A program made the position numbers and the translations under genes. A DNA stretch of 35,288 bases from Lachnospiraceae bacterium (GTDB lineage: Bacteria; Bacillota; Clostridia; Lachnospirales; Lachnospiraceae): assembly GCA_030531435.1 (NCBI GenBank), contig JAUNNN010000024.1, positions 1 through 35,288 on the forward strand, in the 5' to 3' direction. Every line of letters begins with the position of its first letter. Within the stretch, counting starts at the first letter, position 1. The notes beneath the pieces were generated by a model that had not been told where the DNA came from, made no database searches, and saw nothing but the letters and a program-made list of their open reading frames with translations. Shown one piece after another: positions 16,810 to 24,850 of this stretch.

Positions 16810-17211
16810 ATGGAAAAAGACAAAGGCCTTATTGGCAATGAGAAAATTGTTAATAATATAAAAAAGCTAAAGGCTGATATGACGGATGAAAATCTTGCCA
16901 TACTTCTTACAACGCTTAGAAAAAGAGCATTAGATGGCGGCCAGTTTGTTGTTGCTGTTGATGCTAATGGCGGCGATAATCTGGCACTTAAAACAGCAAA
17001 TATGAATGGCAAAAAATGGTTTATTTCATATACCGATTTTGATGAGGAACTTAAAGGCAATCTTGATGTAATGTCTGGATTTTTGGCTGATATGGACAAA
17101 ACTTTTGACATGGCTCTTATGGATGATAGTATCGCAGGCATAATACTTAATCCCTATGGAGAGAGCTTTGCATTAAATAAACAACTGATTAGTGTAATTA
17201 AAGGACTATAA
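16810..17211 (+). CDS. SseB-like N-terminal domain protein
   Basis: A 133-aa soluble protein. The pattern of FVVAVD (47-52), a SYTDFDEEL segment and a C-terminal GIILNPYGESFALNKQLI stretch resembles the SseB N-terminal domain, a small domain of unclear function common in Firmicutes and linked to enhanced serine-sensitivity protein in enterobacteria. The ATG follows the MBL stop by one base without a strong ribosome site, suggesting coupling. Function is unknown. Confidence 0.7.
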   Translation: MEKDKGLIGNEKIVNNIKKLKADMTDENLAILLTTLRKRALDGGQFVVAVDANGGDNLALKTANMNGKKWFISYTDFDEELKGNLDVMSGFLADMDKTFDMALMDDSIAGIILNPYGESFALNKQLISVIKGL

Positions 17212-17226
17212 TTATTGGAGTAAGAT

Positions 17227-17493
17227 ATGTATTTTGTAAATGACAATACAGAAAAATGCGGATATTATGAATGTAAAAGATGTGATTACAGATTTTTGTC
17301 ATTACATACTACTAAGAAGGCACCATGCCCACTGTGCGAACAGGATATTGACTACGAAATTGGACCAGATGAGTCAATCGATGATCTTCTTGAGTCAGCA
17401 GAGCTTATTGATATAATTGAAGGCGCAGAGAATGTTGAGAGAATGGATATACTTCTATCAGTTGCGTATGTTGAAGATGAGTCGTGGATATAA
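17227..17493 (+). CDS. Small zinc-ribbon protein
   Basis: An 88-aa protein. The first half is a rubredoxin-like zinc ribbon with C16-x2-C19 and C34-x2-C37 (ECKRCDY and PCPLCEQ). The second half is an acidic helical tail. TTGGAG lies 6 bases upstream of the ATG. It looks like the last gene of the plus-strand run starting at 11745. The Cys pairs could bind zinc or iron; partner unknown. Confidence 0.8.
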   Translation: MYFVNDNTEKCGYYECKRCDYRFLSLHTTKKAPCPLCEQDIDYEIGPDESIDDLLESAELIDIIEGAENVERMDILLSVAYVEDESWI

Positions 17494-17544
17494 AATTATT
17501 AGTACATAAAATAATAATTATTTGAGTATATAAATAGATTTTGT

Positions 17545-17590
17545 GGAGATATAATTATGAAAAAAAAACGCTGAAAATCAGGTAAAAATG
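17545..17590 (+). promoter_or_regulatory. A9 slippage or frameshift site at a gene start
   Basis: GGAG (17545-17548) sits 8 bases before ATG 17557, the best ribosome site in the area. That ATG is followed by nine A (17560-17568) and then CGC TGA, so as written it gives a five-residue peptide. With eight A the frame opens into the PAS protein and adds ten residues (MKKNAENQVK) before Met at 17588. Nine A is a length known for polymerase or replication slippage, so this may be a phase-variable or slippage-controlled start, or a single-base assembly error. Confidence 0.6.
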
Positions 17591-18232
17591 AGCGAATATA
17601 ACCATGCATTATTCCAAAATATGGTTTCATGCCTTACTTCTATATGGGAAATTAATGTTCCAGTTAATAAAGCATGGGTTATGTATGACAGATTTAATGA
17701 AAGAGTAAATGGAAGAGAATTTAATTATTTTGAATTATTAGATACATTTACTAATAAATTCGTAGGAAAGGAATGCTACCATTTCTTTATGAGCAAAATG
17801 TCTCTTGATGTGCTTAGAAATATGACGAAAGAGGTTATTTTTGAGTGTCCACTTACTATGCCAGATAAAGAAGTTAGACAGTTTAGATTTACTTTGACTC
17901 CTGGAGAGCGTGTAAATGGTGTACTTGAGAGCGTATATTTTTCATCTATCGACCTTAAAACAGAAGCTGCGTCAATGCTTGGAGAGCTTAAGGAGTCTAA
18001 TGAGAAGCTTATGGCAGATAGAGACCTTGCTTTAAAAGAGAGTACTGCAATGAGTGTAATTATGACTCGAATCAAGAATGAAGCAGCTGATCCATTAAAT
18101 AAAATTGATGCATTAATTAACGAGATAGATAATCTTCAGGATAAACCTGAACTTGTATCAGAAAATATAAAGAAAATTCAAGAAAATTTTATTATTTTAA
18201 GAGATATCTATGATAGCCTAGACAACTTGTAA
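17588..18232 (+). CDS. PAS-like protein with histidine-less kinase helix pair
   Basis: A 214-aa cytosolic protein. Residues 1-125 look like a PAS-type sensory fold, followed by a coiled coil (about 127-150) and a helical pair about 150-210. The stretch IKNEAADPLNKIDALI aligns by eye with the HisKA box HEIRTPLNxIxG, but Asn stands where the phospho-acceptor His should be, and no HATPase domain follows. It therefore resembles a degenerate kinase core kept as a dimerisation module. The in-frame ATG 17588 has only a weak AGG upstream. The better start (ATG 17557) is out of frame by one base because of an A9 tract, so the natural N-terminus is uncertain. Confidence 0.72.
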   Translation: MSEYNHALFQNMVSCLTSIWEINVPVNKAWVMYDRFNERVNGREFNYFELLDTFTNKFVGKECYHFFMSKMSLDVLRNMTKEVIFECPLTMPDKEVRQFRFTLTPGERVNGVLESVYFSSIDLKTEAASMLGELKESNEKLMADRDLALKESTAMSVIMTRIKNEAADPLNKIDALINEIDNLQDKPELVSENIKKIQENFIILRDIYDSLDNL

Positions 18233-18303
18233 TAAAATGTATGTAGACAAAAGTTCACAAAAGGATTCTAAACATACATCATATTTAAATATAGATCTGT
18301 GTG

Positions 18304-18861
18304 CTATAGTCTAAAAATTATACCTATCAGTGCAGCAAATAAAAACCAGAGTGCAGGGTGTAATTTCTTGGTTTTTGGCCATTGAATAAGCACAAATATA
18401 ACTACAGCAATTATCATACTCGAAATACGTGGAGTAATAACGCTGTCAGAAATATCAAATAAACTTACTTTAAAAATATTCATAACTGCAACTGCAATTA
18501 GAGCTGTAACAGCTGGTTTTATTCCTGCGAATACAGCTTTTACTATTTTATTATCCTGAAATCCCTCAAGAAACCTTGCAATAATGAGAATAATGACGAT
18601 ACTTGGGATTGTGAGAGCTAAAGTTGATACAATACCACCGAATGTACCTAGTGTTTTAAATCCTGCATAAGTTGCCATATTGAGACCAACAGGTCCTGGT
18701 GTACTTTCAGATATAGCAATCATGTCACTAAGTTCAGCCATAGAAAACCAAGGATATTTTTTTGCCATATCCATTAAAAATGGAATAGTAGCAGGTCCGC
18801 CACCTATAGCAAATAAACCAGTCTTGAAGAACTCGATAAAGAGGAGATATTTATTGCTCAT
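18304..18861 (-). CDS. CHR-family transporter, second half (ChrA-like)
   Basis: A 185-aa membrane protein with one CHR domain. FKTGLFAIGGGPATIPFL near the N-terminus and ISESTPGPVGLNMATYAG are the family motifs (GGG and TPGP). About five to six helices. It overlaps the upstream CHR gene by 11 bases, so the two half-size proteins probably form a heterodimer equal to a full-length ChrA, as in other Firmicutes split pairs. Family members export chromate, but in anaerobes the natural anion may differ. Confidence 0.9.
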   Translation of the reverse strand: MSNKYLLFIEFFKTGLFAIGGGPATIPFLMDMAKKYPWFSMAELSDMIAISESTPGPVGLNMATYAGFKTLGTFGGIVSTLALTIPSIVIILIIARFLEGFQDNKIVKAVFAGIKPAVTALIAVAVMNIFKVSLFDISDSVITPRISSMIIAVVIFVLIQWPKTKKLHPALWFLFAALIGIIFRL

Positions 18862-19399
18862 TCTTTTTTCCTCCTCTTATTTTCTCAATAATTACGCCAC
18901 ATACTCCAGCAGCAATAATAAGTACGATCGTAGGAACGTCTGTAAATAATGCCAAAAGAAGAGTAATGGCACAAATAACCACGTTTACAATGCTTATCAG
19001 GCTCTTTTTAGCAAGAGAATATACTGTATTAAGCATTAGCGCACATACGGCACCTCTTATTCCCATGAGGGCATGTTGAATAATAGCTACTTCCATGAAA
19101 TTCTGAAGAAACATTGCTATTAATGTAATAATAATCACTGATGGTGAAATCATACCGAGTGTTGCAAATATTCCACCTAAGATGCCTCTTTTTAGGTATC
19201 CAACATAGGTTGCAGTATTTACGGCAATAATACCTGGTGTACACTGACCAATTGCGTAGCAATCTAATAATTTTTCCTCTGTAATCCATTTCTTTGTTTC
19301 ACAGAGTTCATATTTCAAAAGTGGCAGCATTGTAAGTCCACCGCCAAATGTCAAAATTCCGATTCTAAAAAAAGTTATATATAAATCAATAAAGTCCAT
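18851..19399 (-). CDS. CHR-family transporter, first half (ChrA-like)
   Basis: A 182-aa membrane protein with one CHR domain: FFRIGILTFGGGLTMLPLL (19 residues at about 10-28) and IGQCTPGIIAVNTATYVG. AAGGAA precedes the ATG at 19399. It is the promoter-proximal gene of a split chromate-type transporter pair and is divergent from sstT. Both genes are intact single-domain copies, not fragments of a broken fusion, since each has its own start and ribosome site. Confidence 0.9.
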   Translation of the reverse strand: MDFIDLYITFFRIGILTFGGGLTMLPLLKYELCETKKWITEEKLLDCYAIGQCTPGIIAVNTATYVGYLKRGILGGIFATLGMISPSVIIITLIAMFLQNFMEVAIIQHALMGIRGAVCALMLNTVYSLAKKSLISIVNVVICAITLLLALFTDVPTIVLIIAAGVCGVIIEKIRGGKKNEQ

Positions 19400-19435
19400 A
19401 GTTATTTCCTTTCATAGAAATTTACCAAACTAAAT

Positions 19436-19463
19436 ATTATCATCTGAGTATATATAGTTGCAA
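19436..19463 (-). promoter_or_regulatory. Promoter of the split CHR transporter
   Basis: On the minus strand TTGCAA (19458-19463), a 16-base spacer and GATAAT (19436-19441) lie about 40 bases before the ATG. The -35 is the core of an 8-bp palindrome, GTTGCAAC (19457-19464). It is nearly back to back with the sstT promoter. Confidence 0.55.
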
Positions 19464-19469
19464 CAATGA

Positions 19470-19498
19470 TTTACAGCTGTAAAGTAGTAATATATAAT
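19470..19498 (+). promoter_or_regulatory. sstT promoter with palindromic operator
   Basis: TTTACA (19470-19475), a 17-base spacer and a perfect TATAAT (19493-19498) make a strong sigma-A promoter. The -35 is the left arm of a perfect 14-bp palindrome, TTTACAGCTGTAAA (19470-19483), a likely repressor site. The start codon of sstT is about 30 bases downstream. Confidence 0.75.
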
Positions 19499-19529
19499 AT
19501 TATTAATAAAAAGAAATGGAGAAATAAGA

Positions 19530-20759
19530 ATGAAAAACATATGGGAAAAATACAATAGCGTAAGCCTAATTTTAAGGATTGCGGTTGGCTTAATTATTGG
19601 TATTTTATTAGGTATCTTTGCTCCCGGGCTTACAGGGATTGCAATATTTGGACAGCTTTTTGTAGGAGCACTTAAAGCAATTGCTCCATTACTCGTTTTT
19701 GCACTTGTAGTTAGTGCAATTCTTGGGGCTAAAAAGGGTGGTATTGGTAAGAGATTTAGAACAGTTATTTTATTCTATCTTATTAGTACATTGTTAGCAG
19801 CTTTTGGTGCAGTAATGTCAAGCTTCTTGTTCCCAGTTACACTTAAGCTCGCAGATGCAGTTGAAAATCAGAATCCTCCTCAGGGAATTGCAGAAGTATT
19901 AGGAAATCTTCTTAATAATATGGTAATGAATCCTATTTCTGCTATATGTAATGCAAATTATATTGGCATTTTATTTTGGTCTATATTATTTGGTATAGGT
20001 CTTAAGACAGTTGCTTCTGAAAGTACTGAAGAGGCTATGAAGCAGGTGTCAGACAGTATTTCTCAGATAGTTAAATGGATTATTTCATTTGCTCCATTTG
20101 GTATCATGGGCCTTATTTTCGATACAGTATCAACAAATGGTATAAGCGTATTTGCAGGATATGGAAGACTTCTTGCAGTACTAGTTGGATGTATGCTCTT
20201 TATTGCATTAGTAGTTGATCCACTTATAGCAGGAATTGCTCTTAGAAAGAATCCATACCCACTTGTTTTCAGATGCTTTAAGGAGAGTGGATTAACAGCT
20301 TTCTTTACAAGAAGTTCTGCCGCAAATATTCCTATTAATATGAAGCTTTGTGAAGATCTTGGACTTGATAGAGATGTATATTCTGTATCAATTCCACTTG
20401 GTGCAACAATAAACATGGATGGTGCCGCTATTACAATTACAGTAATGGCTCTTGCAGCAGCGAATACTCTTGGTATTTCTGTTGATTTCCCATCAGCACT
20501 CATATTAAGCTTACTTGCTACAATTGGTGCATGTGGTGCATCTGGCGTGGCTGGAGGTTCATTACTTCTTATCCCAATGGCTTGTTCATTATTTGGAATC
20601 TCAAATGATGTGGCTATGCAGGTAGTTGGTGTAGGCTTCATTATTGGTGTAATTCAGGATTCATTTGAAACAGCTATAAATTCTTCTGGCGATGTATTAT
20701 TTGCCGCAACAGCAGAGTTTATGGAATGGAAAAAGCAGGGAAAAGAGATCAAATTCTAA
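19530..20759 (+). CDS. sstT: Serine/threonine:Na+ symporter SstT
   Basis: A 409-aa transporter of the dicarboxylate/amino acid:cation symporter (DAACS) family, subfamily SstT, which takes up L-serine and L-threonine with Na+. The N-terminus ([17 protein letters not shown]), the serine-rich hairpin region with [13 protein letters not shown], and the NMDG motif in [13 protein letters not shown] fit SstT closely, and the length is standard. GGAG lies 8 bases before the ATG. A strong promoter with a palindromic operator controls it. The GNAT gene begins directly after its stop. Confidence 0.95.
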   Translation: MKNIWEKYNSVSLILRIAVGLIIGILLGIFAPGLTGIAIFGQLFVGALKAIAPLLVFALVVSAILGAKKGGIGKRFRTVILFYLISTLLAAFGAVMSSFLFPVTLKLADAVENQNPPQGIAEVLGNLLNNMVMNPISAICNANYIGILFWSILFGIGLKTVASESTEEAMKQVSDSISQIVKWIISFAPFGIMGLIFDTVSTNGISVFAGYGRLLAVLVGCMLFIALVVDPLIAGIALRKNPYPLVFRCFKESGLTAFFTRSSAANIPINMKLCEDLGLDRDVYSVSIPLGATINMDGAAITITVMALAAANTLGISVDFPSALILSLLATIGACGASGVAGGSLLLIPMACSLFGISNDVAMQVVGVGFIIGVIQDSFETAINSSGDVLFAATAEFMEWKKQGKEIKF

Positions 20760-21275
20760 ATGTATAAAGCAAATACTTCAGAAATAAACGAAATATACGC
20801 TTTTTATAAAGATGTCGTTGAATATATGGACACTTACGGCATAAAACTTGGTTGGGATATTAATGAGTATCCCAATCTTGCTTTTGTTGAAGAAATGGTA
20901 CAAAACGGCTATATGTATGTAGAGCGTGAGGGTGACAGTATTATTTGTACTGCAGCTATAAATCATATAGTTAATCCGGAATACGATGATATAGACTGGC
21001 AGGTAAAAGGCCCTAAGGAAAAGATTTCTACAATTCATGCGCTAGCTGTTTCTCCAAATCACAGAGGGAAAAATGTCAGTGACAAATTTCTTAAAGAGCT
21101 TGAGGACTGTTGTCGTGATAATGGAGATTTGGCTATCCATTTTGATGTAATTGATTTCAATACACCTGCTTTTAAGCTCTATGAGCGTAATGGATACATT
21201 AATCATGGCTCTATAGACATGTATTATGAAGTGGTTGGCACAAAACAGTTTTATATGCTAGAAAAAGTACTATAG
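20760..21275 (+). CDS. GNAT family N-acetyltransferase
   Basis: A 171-aa acetyltransferase of the GCN5-related fold. The acetyl-CoA-binding segment IHALAVSPNHRGKNVSDKFL matches motif A (V-x-P-x-x-RG-K-x-x), followed by the beta-strand IHFDVIDFN and the C-terminal YERNGYINHG typical of the family. The substrate is unknown. Its ATG starts at the base after the sstT stop (TAAATG), with AAAGAGATC upstream as a weak ribosome site, so it is co-transcribed with the transporter and may act on a small amino compound. Confidence 0.88.
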   Translation: MYKANTSEINEIYAFYKDVVEYMDTYGIKLGWDINEYPNLAFVEEMVQNGYMYVEREGDSIICTAAINHIVNPEYDDIDWQVKGPKEKISTIHALAVSPNHRGKNVSDKFLKELEDCCRDNGDLAIHFDVIDFNTPAFKLYERNGYINHGSIDMYYEVVGTKQFYMLEKVL

Positions 21276-21294
21276 AATAGATATATGTAGATAT

Positions 21295-21336
21295 AAAAAA
21301 AGCTTAGATTGCAGTCAATGCAACCTAAGCTTTTTT
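21295..21336. terminator. Bidirectional terminator between GNAT and FNT genes
   Basis: A 17-bp stem (21296-21312 with 21320-21336, one internal mismatch) with a 7-base loop is flanked by an A-run and a T-run, so it can stop transcripts from both strands. It separates the convergent sstT-GNAT unit and the formate/nitrite channel gene. Confidence 0.92.
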
Positions 21337-21348
21337 ATATATAACTAA

Positions 21349-22182
21349 TTAGTTATCTTTTTTATGAACATTTAAATAATAGAGTGGTAATCCAAGTGCG
21401 AATGAACCGCCAATAATATTTCCGATTGTTACAGGAATAAGGTTCTTAACAAGGAAACCATATACTGTTAAGTTATTTAATTTCTCTGCACTAAGTCCAA
21501 GCTGACTTGTTGCAACAGCCACATAATCAGGATTAGCTTTTGCAAATAAGCCTGCTGTGATGTAGTACATATTAGCAACACAGTGCTCAAATCCAGATGT
21601 AACAAATAACATTATTACAAAGAAACATACAAGTAATTTGCCTGCGATATCTTTTGAACAATTTGCCATAAGAACAGCACCTACAACAAGAATATTACAA
21701 AGAATTCCTGATACTAAAGCAGTTGTGAAGTTCATGCTTACTTTATTTGCAGCTATATTGATTGTATAAGCTCCAAGAAGTCCTGATGAGTAATTTAACT
21801 GGTTACTTAAAATTATTAACCATGAAAATACAACACCACCAACAAAGTTACCTAAAAATACTACAAGCAATAATCTGACAAAATCAAGAGCTGTTGTCTT
21901 TTTTCCAGGAACAGCCATAACTGCGAGACAATCACCAGTGAAAAGCTCTGCTCCTAACAGTATTACCATCATAAGTCCAACAGGGAAAACACATCCAGCA
22001 ACAAGTCTTGCAACACCTACATTGCTTATGTTGTGAGCTGCAACGTTACTTCCAGCTGCACCCATTCCAATAAACATACCTGCGAAAATCGCTTTAAAGA
22101 AGATTGTTGAAGCCTTTGTTTTTGACTTTGCAACACTTCCATCAATGTATTTTTGAATTGATTCAGATGTGGTTAATGACAT
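21349..22182 (-). CDS. Formate/nitrite transporter family channel (FocA-like)
   Basis: A 277-aa membrane protein of the FNT family, pentameric channels that pass formate, nitrite or hydrosulfide. Six helices are visible, with the family segments AELFTGDC, GNFVGG, GFEHCVANMYYI and the C-terminal GNIIGGS. The GFEH-x-x-ANM type motif holds the central pore histidine. ATG 22182 is used, not an upstream in-frame TTG at 22203, because AGGAG is 8 bases before the ATG. Formate is the likely substrate in a mixed-acid fermenting anaerobe, but the nearby genes (no pyruvate formate-lyase) do not prove it. Confidence 0.92.
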   Translation of the reverse strand: MSLTTSESIQKYIDGSVAKSKTKASTIFFKAIFAGMFIGMGAAGSNVAAHNISNVGVARLVAGCVFPVGLMMVILLGAELFTGDCLAVMAVPGKKTTALDFVRLLLVVFLGNFVGGVVFSWLIILSNQLNYSSGLLGAYTINIAANKVSMNFTTALVSGILCNILVVGAVLMANCSKDIAGKLLVCFFVIMLFVTSGFEHCVANMYYITAGLFAKANPDYVAVATSQLGLSAEKLNNLTVYGFLVKNLIPVTIGNIIGGSFALGLPLYYLNVHKKDN

Positions 22183-22229
22183 AATTATTTCTCCTAAACT
22201 CAATTATTTTATGTAAAAACACTTACAAT

Positions 22230-22251
22230 AATATATCACATAAACAGGTGA
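22230..22251 (-). promoter_or_regulatory. Possible promoter of the FNT gene with inverted repeat
   Basis: On the minus strand TGATATATT is an extended -10 (TATATT, 22230-22235) without a good -35. It overlaps one arm of TCAC-N8-GTGA (22236-22251), a possible operator. The sequence is suggestive only. The rest of the 231-base gap is AT-rich; a TATAAT at 22385-22390 could serve the next plus-strand gene but has no matching -35. Confidence 0.35.
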
Positions 22252-22413
22252 AATAAAACAAAAGTGTGTTAAATAATTTCTGTATAAATTATAAAATATA
22301 ATGTAAAATTATACTTAGGAAATTGCCATTATTATAGTTTGTTATGCAGTTCTGTATTATAGAATTTACTTACACAGACGAATATAATGATTTTTCAGAG
22401 GAGTGGTACGTTT

Positions 22414-23889
22414 ATGAATCTATTTGAAGAAGCAGTAATTTATTCTACTATAATGCATGCTGGAAAAACACGTAAGGACAACTCCCCTTACATTTTGCAT
22501 CCACTTGAAGTATCTCAGCTTATTGCAACGATGACAGATGACATAGAAGTTATTACAGCAGGAGTTCTTCATGATGTTGTAGAAGACACGGATGGTACAA
22601 TAGATGAAATAAGAGAGCGATTTGGAGAAAGAGTAGCTAATCTTGTAGTATCAGAGACTGAAAATAAGTATGAAAATCTCCCAAAGTCAGAAACATGGAA
22701 AAGACGTAAAGAAGAAAGCCTTGCAGTACTTAAGAATTCTCCGGACATAGGCGTAAAGATGCTATGGCTCGCTGATAAGCTCTCTAATATTAGATCAATC
22801 GCCAGACGATATGGGGAGATTGGTAATTCGGTGTGGCAAACATTTAACCAAAATGATCCTATGATGCACAAATGGTATTACCAGTCAGTTGCAGAGATTA
22901 TTGAGATGGATCTAAATAGAACCGGTGCATATAAAGAACTGATACAGCATATAAACTTTATATGGCCAGGGACATTTGCTCGAAGTAAGGAACAATATAG
23001 AAAATATAAGGAATTGTCAATTGACGGTCTTGAGTTAATAGGAAAAGGTGCTAAAGGCAATGTGTACCGCGTTGATGATGAATTAATTGTCAAAGTCTAT
23101 AACAACGAAAACATGTTCAAGGATATTGAAAGGGAGAATGCTCTTGCAAGAAAGGCTTTTATTGCAGGAATACCTACAGCAATTTCCTTTGGTATCGTTA
23201 CAGTTGGTAAAAAATATGGTTCATTATTTGAACTAGTTGAATCAAATACAATCTCAGGACTTATTGCCAAAAATCCTGATAATGTTGAATTTTATGCAAA
23301 GACAATGGCAGATCTTGCCAGGCAAATTCATAATACAGATACAACGGGAATGGATATTCCTGACTATATGCCAGAGGTGTATAAATGGATAAATGGTGGA
23401 GTTGCTAATGTTGATGTAGACGTAGCTAAAAAGGTTACAGAAATGCTTGACGCTCTTCCTAAAGCTACAACTATGATTCATGGAGATTTCCATACTGGAA
23501 ATGTTATGCAGCAAAAGGGTGAGTATTTACTAATAGATATGGATCGTTTATCAACGTGTAATCCAATTGCTGAACTAAGTGGTGTTTACATGTTCTATGT
23601 TGCCTTTGGTGAACTTGGATCAGAATTTGTAGATAACCTCATGGGATTTTCACATGATGTGTCAAAAGAATATTATAGGCATTTTATGAATTACTATTTT
23701 AGTAATAAATCTGAAGATGAAATACAGCTGATAAGTAAAAAATGTGCACTTCTTGCATATTTAAGGCTTGTGAGAAGATGCTATAAGAAAGGATTAAACT
23801 TATCTGAGGTAGATAGAAAAGCATGCGACTACTGCATGAGCAAGATATATGAGCTTCTAGAGGATGTAGATGATTTTATCATTACATAG
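22414..23889 (+). CDS. Fusion of (p)ppGpp-hydrolase HD domain and APH-like kinase
   Basis: A 491-aa two-domain protein. Residues 1-180 form an HD domain like the hydrolase half of RelA/SpoT and the small alarmone hydrolases (MESH1-like): R20-K, PYILHPLEV (His29), LHDVVEDT (His53, Asp54, Glu57, Asp58), and LADKLSNI (Asp121). Spacings match the Mn-binding set of Rel hydrolases. Residues 205-450 look like an aminoglycoside phosphotransferase/choline-kinase-type fold: GKGAKGNVYRV (210-220), Lys227, HGDFHTGNVM (356-365, Asp358, Asn363) and IDMD (Asp375). Both sites look intact. ATG 22414 has GAGGAG upstream; an ATG at 22387 lacks it. No synthetase domain is present. The kinase substrate is unknown. 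Confidence 0.87.
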   Translation: MNLFEEAVIYSTIMHAGKTRKDNSPYILHPLEVSQLIATMTDDIEVITAGVLHDVVEDTDGTIDEIRERFGERVANLVVSETENKYENLPKSETWKRRKEESLAVLKNSPDIGVKMLWLADKLSNIRSIARRYGEIGNSVWQTFNQNDPMMHKWYYQSVAEIIEMDLNRTGAYKELIQHINFIWPGTFARSKEQYRKYKELSIDGLELIGKGAKGNVYRVDDELIVKVYNNENMFKDIERENALARKAFIAGIPTAISFGIVTVGKKYGSLFELVESNTISGLIAKNPDNVEFYAKTMADLARQIHNTDTTGMDIPDYMPEVYKWINGGVANVDVDVAKKVTEMLDALPKATTMIHGDFHTGNVMQQKGEYLLIDMDRLSTCNPIAELSGVYMFYVAFGELGSEFVDNLMGFSHDVSKEYYRHFMNYYFSNKSEDEIQLISKKCALLAYLRLVRRCYKKGLNLSEVDRKACDYCMSKIYELLEDVDDFIIT

Positions 23890-23934
23890 ATACATAGAAT
23901 ACGGTCAATTATTAAAGAAAAGAGGAAAAGCAAT

Positions 23935-24720
23935 ATGAATTTAAAAAGAATGATTAAAAGCTTTGGTGTAGTGCTGATTATTGGTGTTTTAGGAATTAAT
24001 ACACCTGTACTTGCAGCTACAAACGCTACTAACGTTAAGTACGTTCATGATCCTAGATTAAATGAAAAGGCGATGGAGGACATCGTAGTTGATAACACAG
24101 CAGTTTATGGGTTTAAGCCAAGCAAGGATTCAACTAGATTAGCCGAGTACGCAAATGCAGATTGGTCTGATCCTGTAGCTGTTGAAGGATATAGACAGGA
24201 GCGTGTTCAGTATTTAAGTCAGTTTGATTCCATGTATGATTTATGGAACGAAATGATTGCTAAAGGTGCAACAACAGAGGCAATAGCCAGGGCTGTTAGC
24301 GCAAAAAGAAATGAACTTCGTCTGGCTTCATATGCTAATGATCCAGTAGGCTTAGAGAGAGTAAAGAAAAGTAATTTAGATACATATGGAAATGAGAATG
24401 GACCAACACCAGAAAGCCTTTTTGAAAAGTATGGTGCATGGGAAAAGGTTATTTTAAAATCATTCAGCTCAAATTCTGGAATGGATGCATGTCTTGGATT
24501 ATACGATGTACAGTATGAACATAACAAAATGGTTCAGTCTATCGTAGAACATGACAAGATAACATATACAGTAAAACACAATGATAATTTGTCAAAAATC
24601 GCAGAGAAATACTACGGAACACAGTCAGGATGTAGCGTAATTTATGAGGCAAATAAAGACCAGATTAAGTCAGCTAATTTGATATATGAAGGTCAGGTTC
24701 TTGCAATACCACTACAGTAA
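23935..24720 (+). CDS. Exported LysM-domain protein
   Basis: A 261-aa secreted protein. The signal peptide spans about 1-27, with cleavage likely after VLA. A middle region (30-200) is helical and not recognised. The C-terminal LysM domain (about 207-258: TYTVKHNDNLSKIAEKYYG through GQVLAIP) binds peptidoglycan or chitin-like glycans, so the protein is probably held on the cell wall. No catalytic domain is visible. AGAGGAAA is 8 bases upstream of the ATG. It follows the HD-kinase gene by 45 bases and ends at a terminator at 24763. Confidence 0.88.
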   Translation: MNLKRMIKSFGVVLIIGVLGINTPVLAATNATNVKYVHDPRLNEKAMEDIVVDNTAVYGFKPSKDSTRLAEYANADWSDPVAVEGYRQERVQYLSQFDSMYDLWNEMIAKGATTEAIARAVSAKRNELRLASYANDPVGLERVKKSNLDTYGNENGPTPESLFEKYGAWEKVILKSFSSNSGMDACLGLYDVQYEHNKMVQSIVEHDKITYTVKHNDNLSKIAEKYYGTQSGCSVIYEANKDQIKSANLIYEGQVLAIPLQ

Positions 24721-24762
24721 TGAATTGATTTCCTATAACAAAATAGCATAAATATTACAACG

Positions 24763-24805
24763 ATATCTCCTGGATTCAAAATTTTTGAATTCCGGAGATA
24801 TTTTT
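24763..24805 (+). terminator. Rho-independent terminator after the LysM gene
   Basis: A stem of about 13 paired bases with two mismatches (24763-24777 with 24787-24801) is followed by five T (24801-24805). Its T-tract runs directly into the promoter of the next gene. Confidence 0.8.
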
Positions 24806-24834
24806 GTTACATAATGGGTGATATGTGATATAAT
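24806..24834 (+). promoter_or_regulatory. Promoter of the GGDEF-pilin operon
   Basis: GTTACA (24806-24811, four of six), a 17-base spacer and a perfect TATAAT (24829-24834) preceded by TGA form a strong extended -10 promoter. It begins one base after the T-tract of the previous terminator, so the operon is insulated. No c-di-GMP riboswitch fits in the roughly 10-base leader. Confidence 0.78.
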
Positions 24835-24850
24835 ACTTCGTTGGGGGTAG

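Noticed and set aside
17494-17544. AAATAAT-A-ATTATTT inverted repeat before the PAS gene
   Set aside because: Purely A/T in a very AT-rich gap, so likely chance; no promoter boxes at correct spacing.
18236-18285. ATGTATGT and ACATACAT complementary arms between convergent genes
   Set aside because: The loop is about 27 bases and there is no T-tract, so it is not a credible terminator; no other function seen.
18304-19399. A frameshifted, broken full-length ChrA
   Set aside because: Each half has its own start codon, ribosome site and full CHR domain; split pairs are normal in Firmicutes.
20063-20641. 192-codon open frame antisense to sstT
   Set aside because: No ribosome site, no recognisable domain, and it lies fully inside a gene with complete SstT motifs.
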